Positions 50,740 through 61,865 of a stretch of DNA of 64,000 bases are shown piece by piece. The notes under the pieces were generated by a model. The model was not told the origin of the DNA and searched no databases. It saw nothing but the letters and a program-made list of their open reading frames with translations. The stretch is from NCBI GenBank assembly GCA_947846985.1, contig CANTUZ010000011.1, positions 34,281,589 through 34,345,588 of the forward strand, written 5' to 3'. This DNA is from Fratercula arctica (Eukaryota; Chordata; Aves; Charadriiformes; Alcidae). The position numbers and the translations under genes are program-made. Positions within the stretch are counted from its first letter, which is position 1. Each line of letters begins with the position of its first letter.

Positions 50740-51080
50740 AGAATTGGCATGAAAACACAAAGGTGACAGGCTGGGCCCCATTCTATTAAGATTTAAATTT
50801 AGCAAGGAACTGGAAAATTACTGGGAGACTTATGTCTAACCTCCGCCTCAGTTAGAAGCAAATATGCATAATTCTTGTCCCATAGCTAAATTTGAGTGAA
50901 TTATCAAATGCCAGGCCAATAAAAGAACTTTCCAATGCAAACCTTATCTGCCCTAGATGCATGTATCTGCTCACAATATCCTTTGTTAGTGAAACAAAAC
51001 AGAATAATTGTTGCTAAGAAGTTAATATTGTTTAAGATTCACTGGCTAACACACAGAACACTTTCCTGAGTTTCCCCAAA
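50740..51080. promoter_or_regulatory. Candidate regulatory block
   Basis: AT-rich and non-repetitive, with ATGCATAATT, CCAATAAAA, a GATA-type CTTATCT, ATCCTTTGTT (SOX/TCF-like) and GTTAATATTGTTTA (forkhead/HNF1-like). There is no coding frame. The texture is that of a conserved non-coding element, unverified. Confidence 0.3.
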
Positions 51081-51755
51081 CACATTCCTTTTCTATTCTC
51101 TTAGTTTCTTCCCTCTTTTTTTCTTTCCTTCTGACTTGGCTAAGGCTGAAGTTTTCTTTAGGTGAACTTGCTTACAAGGCGATATGAGCTTTGAGGCAGG
51201 CAAACATTTCAGTTGATACAGTGAAGAGTAAATAGCTGTTCAGATCAGAGCAAACAATTAATTTGAAGAGAAGAATGTAACTGAAGTAATTCCCCAAGCA
51301 TTACAGATGAGCCTATTTGCTCTATTTCCTACCAGCTCACCTTTTTCTTGATTATTTCCCTAACCTGCTTTTAAAATTCCTTGGTCCAAACAGTGCGTTG
51401 CTGTAGAATAAAACAACCATAGCCTTCCAATGTCCCTATGAATAAACACCCTGTAATGCTTTCTGTGATATATTTTTTTTTAATTTGATCATCTTCTCTA
51501 GCGATGAGACAGTACACGACACAAATATCCACACAGAAATGAAAATAAAAAGAAACACTTTATTATCAGAGCAATCTCAGCCAAGGTGCCAGATGTAAAA
51601 CATGTCCCTGGTACAAGGATATCACTGCGCCGCAGGGGCAGAGCACTGCTAACGTCCATCTGGTGATACCAAAGCTGCTCTTTGTATTGATCTGCTAAAA
51701 CCATCCCATCCTCTCCCTACATTTCCGTGCCCTGCACCATTACATGGCCCACCGT
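51081..51755. other. Gene-free non-coding DNA
   Basis: A T-rich pyrimidine patch lies near 51100-51130. Nothing else can be supported. Confidence 0.65.
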
Positions 51756-51990
51756 TAAAAATACACTTTCGTCAGGGTAATTTCACCTGCCCTGGAGGTG
51801 TCTGCCGACAGAGCTCTGCCCACCGGCGAGGTTCCCACTTCACATCTCTGACTGACGTAGCGTAACCCCAGAGAGTCAACTGGTTTGCAAAGCTGCGATT
51901 GCCCTCCAGGATCCTTGCCTGCAGCTATCTCGCCGAGAGCCGCGCCGGGTAAATGAGGTCACGGCCAACTCCGTGTCACTGGAGCTTCAC
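51756..51990. promoter_or_regulatory. CpG-enriched block with CRE-like site
   Basis: About 14 CpGs occur in roughly 220 bases, including GAGAGCCGCGCCGGG near 51936. A CRE-like TGACGTAGCG lies near 51853 and TGAGGTCACGG (nuclear-receptor-like) near 51955. It could be an orphan CpG island or enhancer. No TATA box or first exon was identified. Confidence 0.3.
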
Positions 51991-52244
51991 ATCCTGAGCA
52001 TCTCCACGCCAGGCTGCAGCGGAGGCAGGCACAGATACGGTGAAGGTATGTAGGTGAGACATACCTACAAAACCCGAGAGCGCCTTTCTGCTTTCACAAA
52101 GAAAGCATTGATGAGAGTCACTTTTTACAGTGCCTGCTTCCCTATCAGAGGCAAATATCTCAAACGTTTGGCTTTCACCGACTACCAATTTTTCTAGCCT
52201 GAGGATTGATGAAAAACATTTTTGACAGTTGGAAAAATGAAGTC

Positions 52245-52340
52245 TTTCATTTTACACACAAAACAGGCAGAGAAACGGAGGCAGCAGTGGAAGCTGCACG
52301 ATCTAGGGATCAGTCTGAGAGTCCGTGACAGACCTTTAGA
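52245..52340 (-). repeat. MIR-type SINE relic, antisense
   Basis: CATTTTACACACAAAACAGG, then GAGAAACGGAGGCAGCAG and AGTCCGTGACAGACC, parallel 'cattttacagatgnggaaactgaggcacagag...aagtcngtggcagagcc'. It is strongly diverged. Confidence 0.45.
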
Positions 52341-52503
52341 GGGTTTAATTCCAACAGGCTGGCAGCGAGAAACCGCTTAAGCCATGAGCGGTCCTTATAA
52401 CCATACAGACAGCAAACTCCTCTTCAGCACGCACAAGGGGACCAAAATCCAACTAAAACTTGTGGCTCATGCACAAATTCAACTCTGAATTTCTGCGGGC
52501 ATG

Positions 52504-52525
52504 AAGTAGGCCTCAAGTAGGCCTC
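52504..52525. repeat. 11-bp tandem duplication
   Basis: AAGTAGGCCTC occurs twice head to tail without mismatch. Confidence 0.9.
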
Positions 52526-54388
52526 ATTATGAGGCTACTGTTCAGAGCTAAATGTAGAACACAGCCAAGCGGTGACAGGTAAAGCGGGCTGTCTCTCTGC
52601 ACTGAATGCTTTTGACACCATTTGCTAACTCTACAAGGCAGGAAGGTATGAGAGCTGCCCAGGCATATTAGAAATGACTGACAAAATTAAAATATGATCG
52701 TGAAATGTGTTGACTGAGTTTGTCTTGCAAAGGAACTTTAAAGTCTGGCTTGCCTGGGGGCTCCTGAAAGAGCATTTCCCAGAGATTTACCAAAAACTGC
52801 AATAAAGTAGTCAGTGAGGATGCATCATTGCCCCATACTGAGCAGAATTAGAATCTTTCACCACATGTCATCAACCGCTACAGGAAAAAAAGCTCACAGT
52901 GAGTCATTCTGGCTGAGGTGGTAGGGATCTGCGGCTTCAGAGCACGAGGAATTCATCTGCTGCACAGTTCTGTCCACTGTGAAATCACACATGGCTGTGA
53001 TACACAGCACAGACCAATTGTGACGCTTCCACATGACCCTGTTTTGATGGTTTTTTTTGTTTGCTTGCACTATTTTTTTTTTTTTCTTTTAAGTTTATCA
53101 ATAGTGATAATGTCTCAATTCAAGTGTGAATTTGAGAGCTAGATGGAAGAACATGTTTCTTTTCAGACCGGGGAAGATCAGTCAACAAAATCAGATTAAA
53201 TAAAACATTAAGTGGAACAGTTCCAAGCCCAAGAAAAGCGATGCCAAGATCAAAAAGAGTATCTCATCTCAGAAATACCTCCCTACCCCTCCACAGTTAG
53301 ATACAATCATGGAGCAGAATATAACTGAAAGATTCAAAGCACCCATCAAGAAAAGAGAACAGTGCCCTAGATCTAAATTGTGGACTATTCCCTTCCTGCC
53401 TTCAAAACATTTCATAATCTGCATTCCCGATTGATTGGGATATCCTTTTTCAAAGCTGCAGAGCGCTCGCACTCTCTGGAGACAGAAACCAAGATAAACC
53501 TCCCAGGAACTAAAGGACTGTCACAAACCTCCTACTTGCTGATCCAGAACATAACTCTTCCAGCAGCTTTCAAAGCCGTAAGCACAGAGGATTATGGAAA
53601 TACCCATCACATGCACACATCTAAAATCTTACAAAGACAGGACACTTCAGGGCACAGACAACCCATCCCTGCAAGGCGCACAAAGGGAGAGAGGGTGACA
53701 CGCAACAGACATTTCTCGTGTCACATCACTGCAAGGCACAGTGCTACGCTGGTGCTTGAGGCAGAGGGAACGGTCAAGCAGGATCAGACAGGAGGTTTCC
53801 AACTCCCAGGCCAGGGAGTATGTACTTCCATGAGACCAGGAGTCTTCCTTTACAAATCCCTTCCTGCCTTCCTTCACCTGATGCTGCACTCATGCACCTC
53901 TGCTCTGCACGCAGGTTCACCTGCCATGGACCTTTCCATGCACATCTAGTCTAGATCTACAATAGCCCCTATAAGTTTCCCCTTTCCTCCACCTCAGCTT
54001 ATACAAGCTGCTACCTACCTACTATTTTAGGTTATACATAGCAACATGATCGGGAAAACAGAAACGATGAGTTTGGGGACGATTTCCCTCCCTCCCCTCT
54101 TTGTTTGGTTTTCTGGAACTACTTCATCCCAAACATTTGTAAATAGTGCCTGCAGTTACATTCCAAGTTCCAGCAGTAAACACTAAACCAGCTAATATAT
54201 ATAGAAGGATCCCTGTTCTTCCAGTGTATCCAGGCAACCTTGCAATACAAAGTTAAAGCACAGCTATTTGTTCAAAAAGTGTTTTCACAGCTATTTCCTC
54301 TTCCCCCCCCCCTTGACTTTTTCCACTAGGCACTACTTGTATTTATCATCTGGAGATTTTGTTCCCTTTTTCCTTTTTAAAAACCTTT
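52526..54388. other. Non-coding DNA containing the longest open frame
   Basis: The plus-strand frame 53380-53949 has 189 codons, the longest here. It has no recognisable domain, signal peptide, membrane segment or low-complexity bias, and no splice or promoter context. A T13 run lies at 53073-53085. It is read as chance, not called as a gene. Confidence 0.55.
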
Positions 54389-54432
54389 ATAACATCTTGT
54401 TTTAAGAGTAATAACATCTTGGTTTAAGATTA
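54389..54432. repeat. 22-bp tandem duplication
   Basis: ATAACATCTTGTTTTAAGAG-TA is followed directly by the same unit with two substitutions, pointing to an older slippage event. Confidence 0.9.
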
Positions 54433-54602
54433 GAAAAGCAGGGACACTCAGCTTATAATAAAGTTTGATTTAGTTTATGAAGAATGAAAGAAAAAGAGCA
54501 AAAGTTTCACAAGAGCACCTGAACATAACTCCTTCATAACATGCTGCGGTAACTCTGGAACCATTTCCAAATGCTAAGGAAACCAGAATGCTGTAGGAAG
54601 AC

Positions 54603-54622
54603 AAAAAAAAAAAAAAAAAAAA
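54603..54622. repeat. A20 homopolymer
   Basis: Twenty uninterrupted A, with no poly(A) signal upstream. Confidence 0.9.
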
Positions 54623-54814
54623 GCACTAAAAGCAAGCTGAAAAGGTGGTTTACTATATCCTACCTAATACTAGTTGAAATTTTCAGAATAAAACAAGCTC
54701 CCTCAGAGAACATATGTCAGGCTGAACTAATATTTTTCCAAAGGAAAATATCAATTTTTATTAAATTTTCCAATTGAGAGCGCTTTGGAGTAAAGCCAAC
54801 ATCTCAATAGGAAG

Positions 54815-55010
54815 TGTTTTTCATTTCAAAATGTCAATTCAAAATGAAAACTGTTACTTTGACACATTGGGCACCTTTATTTTGCTAGGCAACATTGACA
54901 TTTCATGTTGATGTTTCCTATTTGAAGACCTCTTCAGAATATTTTTCTACTCTATGGCTCAAAATTTCAACTTTTCCTTCCTATTCTGATTAGAAACCAT
55001 TTTTTCCTAC
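54815..55010. repeat. Ancient palindromic repeat relic (candidate)
   Basis: TTTTCATTT (54818-54826) and AAATGAAAA (54842-54850) form a 9-bp inverted repeat. Nearby TTTCAAAATG and AAAATTTCAAC blocks recall degenerate 'gaaatgtttcaa'-type repeats of sauropsid genomes. The family is not identified. Confidence 0.3.
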
Positions 55011-55417
55011 TATTAAAGCTGTCTGCTGGGCTAAAGAAGTCTCTTTGCTGAACACTCCCCGCTCTCAGTACCGGTCTTTTCTCATGAAGTGCTCTACAGT
55101 ATATAGTTGAAATTTTTTGATCTGAATAATAGCCGATTAAATACTGTTCATTTTACAAAAATATAAAACCTTTATTGCTTTCAGCCTTTGGGGGTGAGGG
55201 TAGAAGGAGAAATAAGCAAAAAGCTCTGAAGATGGAACGACAGATTTCGGCAATAGCATTCTTGTGCCATTTTTTGCAAAGCAGCCTTAGTGTTTTCCAG
55301 ATGTCTTCATGTGTCCACCAAGCTAAACAGTGGGTGACACCAAAGTTACAAAATCAACTCTTACTTCCTCTGCAGAAGCAAAACCCACTTCCTAAATGAT
55401 AGTTTTTGCCTTTACAG

Positions 55418-55438
55418 GATCTGCAGATCTGGGGTCAG
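55418..55438 (+). other. Possible 21-nt microexon-like segment
   Basis: A pyrimidine-rich TTTTTGCCTTTACAG precedes the segment, and CAG|GTAGAT follows it. The enclosed 21 nt are a multiple of three and begin with the palindrome GATCTGCAGATC. Splice-site-like pairs arise by chance at this rate, and no neighbouring exon was recognised. Confidence 0.15.
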
Positions 55439-55439
55439 G

Positions 55440-57900
55440 TAGATGAACTAGGAAAACTGGCCTGACATGAGGAAGAGCTGAAAATTAATTTGCCACATTT
55501 ATTAAGTACAGAGTAGTTTAACACATCTCAAGTGTCCAGAATGAACTCCCATTGCCTTTTCCAGGCAACTCAGCTTCCACCAAAGTGTCTTTTGCAGAGT
55601 GCTTTGTTCCTCAATTTACCAAAAAGGAAGCAACGGGTGCAAGGGCAGTTGCTGATTTAGTAAACGCACACATTCCTATTGGGCAAGTTGCTTTTCCTGA
55701 AGTTGTTTATGCTGAGAGCCGACTTTGAGAAGCTGAGGTCAGCAAGGGAATACAGTTTATGGTTTGGCCTCAGAGCTGCTGTGTAATTTGTCTTCCAAGT
55801 CCTGGTGTTCAGAGGAAACTATCTTCAGTCACAACATTTTTCCTCACCTCAGTACTAAATCTTGGCTTGTTCTTGAGCAGGTGAAGATCTTAGATGATTA
55901 CTTACTGCTTGAGCCCATAGGGTGATACCTAGGAATAAAGGTAAGGCCCACTATAAATTTCTTCTCCTTTTGAAGAATTCCTTAATTCTAGCAGCTTCAC
56001 TAAATATAGGGGATTCCACTAAGAGTGATGGGACTGGTGAAACAAAACTGTTAATCAGTGATTTTATACTTTGTCAGTGGTACCTCATAAAAATTAACCC
56101 GTAGGTCTTGGATGCTACATTATAATTATTTAGTTCCAATGGTAACACAAGGAGAACATCACAAATTTCTTAAGTTCAGTTGTGAAGTACCAGGCAAATA
56201 AAACAGTGGTAGAGCTAATGAAAATACAAGAAAGATGCTGCTACAACACATCAATTTTCATGGCCCTGGTTACAGCAATGATAAAGTGCTAAAAAGCAAT
56301 AAGAATACCCATAATCATGCATGGGTCCCATTTTCCCATTGTTTTCCAATAAAAAAAAAAAATATAACCCAAATAGAGCAAAATATTTCTAAGAAATAAG
56401 TTTCCAAAAGTCTCTGAAAGATGTAAATGGCTGTTCAGCCACTGCAACATATTTCTTACTTCATTGCTCCCGTACATCAAGGGAAACAGTGGTTAAAAGG
56501 AACAACATTCTCATAGTTATCAAACACGGGACGAAGCCAGAAAGTCAACAGCCCTGTTCATGCTTCCGCTGCAACTTCTACATAGTACTTTTCTCTTTGT
56601 TTTGATTTCTTTTTTTTTTTTTCTTTTAAGCAAAAACAGTCATACCGAACTAGCCAGAATGGAAGGGAAAGAGTTCAAAAGGTGTTTTTTAAATCACCTT
56701 TCCATCTCAGCTGGACAGCACGGCAGAAATTCATAGCATTGCTTGCAGCAACAAGGCTGGGTGAGCACAGACTGCCTTGCGCGCTCCCAGGCACATCAGG
56801 ATGGCAAGAAATATTGGTTTTGTTGGTGATGAGCTTTTGTCTCGATAGGATCAGGGCTGAAACATTTGCCACCTTCCTTCTAACGTAAGGTAGTTGCTCA
56901 AGCTTTGGGCACACACAAACACCACCTCCCTTAAGCTTTGTGTAAACAAATGTCTTGGCAGGAGCTCACATTTCTGGATTACCTCTGCACATAAATATGA
57001 CTTCATTTCCTTAAAAGCAAAAATCAGCTAGATGGGGGTTGGTGCTTGTTTGGTGATTAACTCTGCCTTTTCCCCTCCTCACCCCCTAAAAGGTGGATAT
57101 AAACAGAAAAATAATTCAGACCCAAAGCCAATATAATAGCTTGGAAGGGCAAACTTCTCCAAAAGGAAATGGAGATTCATCACTGAAGAAAGGTGTGGTT
57201 CTGTTGTGCGACAGGGCACTGTGTTACGATGCTCTTCCAGTTATCTGAACTCAGCCAGTGCTACTGTCCTACGCCCCAGGGGTTACACTCCATCACCCAG
57301 ATGGGTAAGGGAGGGCAGACCCACCCTGTAGGCTACGGGTATCATTCCTCCGCTCCCCACAGGCAGGCACTTCAGCACCCAAAAACCTTTTCCAGCAGGG
57401 GTTACAGGTACTACTCTGCAGCCAAGTGTCTCCCCATTCTCCAATACCCCTTTCTGCAGACAGCCTGGCCTGGTTTCTGAAAATAGGATCTGGTCCTCAA
57501 GCAAGGGCTTGTTCCAAAGCCCCGTGAAATAATGGATGACCTTCAATTATTTTTGGTCATACCTACCACAGAAGGCCAACTAGAAATGAAATCCTGGAAA
57601 CACAGAAAAGCCCTGCATCCAGCAAAAGTGAAAGTGTGGGAAAGATGATCTAGAGTTTTTGGCAGAGGGACTGACTCCTTCCCCGCTCTGATTTTTACAG
57701 CTGTTGCTGTTAGATGCTCCTAGGAGGGTGTCAACTTGGTAGGTTCACAGAGCAACACGTTTTCCCAGTCGTGGAAAAACAACTGCTGCTATCGTAAGAT
57801 GATGGTGAAATCAAAGCCCTTCAACTCCTGAAAGTCAAGAGTAAAATCCACAGACCACTTGTAAATCAAGGAGACAAACCCAAGGGGCAACCACTTAAAA
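55440..57900. other. Gene-free non-coding DNA
   Basis: Contains a T13 run at 56610-56622 and scattered short frames without recognisable homology. Confidence 0.7.
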
Positions 57901-57905
57901 CAGAT

Positions 57906-57972
57906 GGACCAGATCCACAGTGTGACTTGGATACCACCATGTCAATTTATACCATGTGAGGGATCCATCCTG
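57906..57972. repeat. Ancient amniote repeat fragment (candidate)
   Basis: CCAGATCCACAGTGTGAC, later TGTCAATTTATACCATGTGA and GGGATCCATCC, resemble the sauropsid-type motif 'gtgtaaatttacaccagctgaggatctggccc'. Tentative. Confidence 0.35.
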
Positions 57973-60900
57973 CGTATTTTAAAGCGGCAAACTTTGACTG
58001 GATTAGGCTGGCCTTAATCACGAAAACGTTCTCTTTAGGGAATGGCTGTCACCCAAAAGAGAATTAACAGAGCATAGCCATTGTTAGCAGGAGAATGGAG
58101 GCCAAATGCTTTTCTGACCAGCCCAGTGGAAGTGTTGTGAGGTCAGAAGTGGGAAAGAAGTCTCCTTGCTAGCTCTACCGGCACTCCAGCAGGACTCCAA
58201 CAGGTTGCAGAGCTACTCTTCCTCTGGACAGGACTGCACATGCTCCTTCAAAATACATACTTGGCAGATGGAAGAAAACTTGGAGAGGAAGCAAGAGAGA
58301 TTCAGAGAATTGAAACTTGGTCTAGGCGCTGTCTTCGCACACTCAGCCAGCAATCTGGAACTAACTTATCTGCTAGGAAAATGTAATTGCTGTCATCAGC
58401 AATCCTCGTTATACACTTCAACTGCCCCAAACTAGCACATAATTGCATATTCCTTCCTTCCTTTCACGTACCAAGTAGCTGGCAGGTGCGCACCCACCCA
58501 GTTCTCCCCATGTGAAATGACAGCATGGTTCCTCCAACAGCAATCACTCCCTTTCCACCAAATCTTGTCTCCAGGATTCTCAGGTGTACATAATATACAC
58601 CCTCAATGCTGACATAAGCCTTTTCCACCCTCCTCCATTAAAAACCATGTAGGATCCAGCAACGTGGCTTGAGAGAGACAAGGCAAACCTGCAAGGCAAA
58701 TAGAGATATCTTGCCAACTGCAGAGTGGTCTGGATCAAGACATGAGAGTAATCCAAGGCACAACTCTGTTGCCTTCATTTGGATTATGCAAAGAATAGAT
58801 TTGGCCTGGAGAACAAATTGATCCATCTGGATATAAGCTGATAGCAGTAATTAGAGCTGGTATGAACTACTGCAACTGCTGGCATCTCTCTCTCCTTCGT
58901 TCTTTGCTGCCCGGCAGTCTAGTTCAATTCATCACTGTATTAAATAATGAAGCTTCAATTCTTCGCAATAGTTTATCCTGCCCAAAATATCACATTCCAA
59001 CCCTGTGGCAAACCTGGAAAAAAGTCTAGAAATGGGCAATGAAAGTGTGAGACAGATTCCTATGCACGAAGGCACGAAGGAAAGGCCCACACAGTTCAAG
59101 GTGAAGACAAATCACAGGGGACGTGAGAGAGCTATACAGACTAGACAATAGCACAGGGAAAGCTGGCAGTGACATGTACCCATGGGGGAAGCAAAAGCAA
59201 TCAAAGTCTTTACTTATACCACAAGCATTTAGCTGCAGTCAAAAATAGAATTATCTTCCTCTTCTCCAAAACCGTAAGTTAGACACACAGATACTAATTC
59301 AGAAACAAGCAACAGATGTTGGAAAAAGTTAGAAAGGGTCATAGGTTTGGGTACTTTAGATCCTATGAATAAGAACTTGATTTAGAAAGAAAATTCAACC
59401 TTTAGCCTGGTTGTTCTATTATCATCTACAGGACTTCTTGGGTCTGTCTCAAAAAATTTGTGCTTTGGAGAAGGAAAGCTGGTCTCCTGGTCATTAGCGT
59501 GTCTTGTTTAGGACTTCCTGTGCTACACCCCCATGCTTGATTGGTTGGATGTAGACAGAAGGTGGGTCTAGAAGTTCAATAACGTGAAATCTTCAGTCAG
59601 AGTATCTGACATTTCAGGCATATTCTGACCTGGGGCTGACTGAAGCACACTTTAACCTAAGTCCTCAGTGAAGCAAGTATGCCTATTGACTTTTATGGGA
59701 TTTGAATCAAGCCCTTTATGTGACTGTCTCAACTAGATTTCCCTCTCACTCAACAGTACCCTACACTCCATCACATTGTATAGTCACATTTCGGCTTCGA
59801 GAACTGCTGTTTATCACAGTCCTTAAGCAGCTTTCAAAACGTTCCAGATTTCAGCAATTAGAGGTCCTTCCTGTAACGAGGCCTGGAATTTATTCTGCTC
59901 CTTCTTGTTAAAATTCTACACCAGTTCTTCTGGTATCTTAAAAGATGGAAGACCTCCTTGCTTCTTCTCATCAGATGCACAGGATTATTTCAGCCACAAC
60001 AGGAGACAATTCAAGAACATTGCTTTATGAACGACAGCACCTATAAAAATGTTGCTCATTAACTTATAACTTTAGTCTTCATTCTAATTTTAGGCAAAAC
60101 TGAATCTGCCTCTTGCAAGCGCTGGCCTGCCTGAAAACCAGACCTAGTTCAAGGATCCCCAAACCATACCATTTCCAGGAGAAGGAAAAAAAAAAACAAC
60201 CCAAACAACACTGAGAATTTTAAAATATGAACATTTGTAAAAGAAAGAGGGAATGGGTGAGGCAAGCCCACTGACTGGAAGATAAAAAAAACAGCTCATG
60301 CATTGGCTTGGTTGTCCCATTTGACATGCACCGTAACACACCGGGAATGGTCGAGTTCAAGTTGGAACAAATTTCCTTCGGAACACCTCCCTTCATGGAG
60401 GGAGACGAGCTGCCACCTGCTCAGCTCCTGCAACCGTGCTGTCTCTCAGAGAGCAGTTGGCATGCCGAGACCTGGCATGATCCTCACACACATGGAGGTA
60501 GCAGTGCTCATCAGAAGTGAGGCACTGAGTATGCTCTTGCCAGCAGCAGCCTGCTGAGGAGGGACAGCCAGGAAGACCTCTACACAAAGCCTTTGGTGCT
60601 TTTGCCTTCCTCAGCCCACAAAGCCAGCAGTCCCTGGCAGATCAAGGATGTGCTCCGCATGCTTCCAGGTGGAGAGCATCCACTGCAGGTAGGCAGAGCA
60701 GGAGCCCCAGGGCCTTTGGTTTGTGTAAGCCCTCCAACAATTCCCAAGAGCTATGGCAAGAGGTGGCCTGGCCACATATTTGTGGTCTCCTGATGGGTTC
60801 AGCTCTGACCACAAGCACTTCTAAGGAAAGGCTCAGAGTTATCAACTGGTCAAATTGCATTTACTGAGGAACTGCCCTCTCCTCATTGTCATTTTTCAGA

Positions 60901-61760
60901 CAGGATTCATGCCTGCCTGAAGCCTCCTTAGTCCTTGGAGAACTGCTCATTTGGGTCAGTCAACTCAGCAGTTTGCATCAACAGTTTGGGACATTGACAT
61001 GAAGCTGCCGCTGTCCATTAGCATTATGTCCACAGGATACTTGGGTAGCACTGAAATGAAGTGACTCATGGCAGGTTTCAGATGAAGAGGATGGCTCTGA
61101 ACACTTCAACTTCTGTTTCCAAAACATTTTTGGGCTCAAGTAGTAAAGTTCTCTGGAAAATACTGTTTATGCTGGTGTTGTATAAATACATCATGATGCT
61201 ACTTTCTAGCAAGAGTAAAGGCCAAGGATCCTACTATCATTAGGAAGGTGCACCTAGTTCATTTTATTAATATTGATAAAGTACATATCAAGATCTTCAA
61301 AACACCTTCAGCAATTTAGGACCAGAGTTCGTGAAGAACCCATCAGGTCCTTATGACTAAGTAAAGAACATACTTTGAAGAGATACTTAGAAGAGATCCA
61401 TTTCTAGCAGGACTCAACAGTTCTGTGCTTATCACCCTGGAATTCCTTTCTCTGCTTAACATAAACAAGAGCACGTAGAGGGCATACGTCCAACTCACTT
61501 TGCACACACACTGCCGGAGTAAACCACAGGTGTTTGAAAAGCTTAGCTTCTATCTAGCAGAACCACATCCCCTAATGTGGTTAACTGGGTTTGCAATTTC
61601 GTTTTGGGGGAGTACCGAAGGGTCCTAAGGCCTTATACTTTATCAGTACTGTACCCTGCTGACAGCTGAAGTTCAGCTTGCCTGGCACCTTTCAATACAA
61701 GTAAGTAAGCCACTAAACCCTTCTTTTTTCCCCCCACTTTCTACTGACCGCTAGAGAATC
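57973..61760. other. Gene-free non-coding DNA
   Basis: Includes the ancient-repeat candidate at 59625. GC is locally higher near 60.3-60.8 kb, producing several overlapping open frames on both strands with no recognisable product. Confidence 0.7.
59625..59730. repeat. Ancient amniote repeat fragment (candidate)
   Basis: GTGAAGCAAGTATGCCTATT then GACTTTTATGGGATTTGAAT and CAAGCCC follow the sauropsid-type pattern 'gcacttaag...attgacttcaatgggattngaatcaggccc'. This is the clearest of the anonymous old-repeat traces in the window. Confidence 0.4.
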
Positions 61761-61768
61761 TGGAAGGC

Positions 61769-61848
61769 CATGCATGGGTGTCTGCATACATGGGCATGCA
61801 TATGAGTGCACACGTGAACCTGTGTGTGTACACATGCATTTGTGTGAC
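61769..61848. repeat. Degenerate TG/CA microsatellite, Z-DNA-prone
   Basis: A decayed alternating purine-pyrimidine tract with CATGCATG, GCATGCATATG and a perfect 19-nt alternation TGTGTGTGTACACATGCAT (61821-61839). Confidence 0.75.
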
Positions 61849-61852
61849 CAAT

Positions 61853-61865
61853 GCCCTCTAGAGGG
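61853..61865. promoter_or_regulatory. 12-bp palindrome with CTCF-like core
   Basis: CCCTCTAGAGGG (61854-61865) is a perfect palindrome. GCCCTCTAGAGG differs from the CTCF core GCCCCCTAGTGG at two positions. It lies directly after the TG/CA tract. Binding is a guess. Confidence 0.2.
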
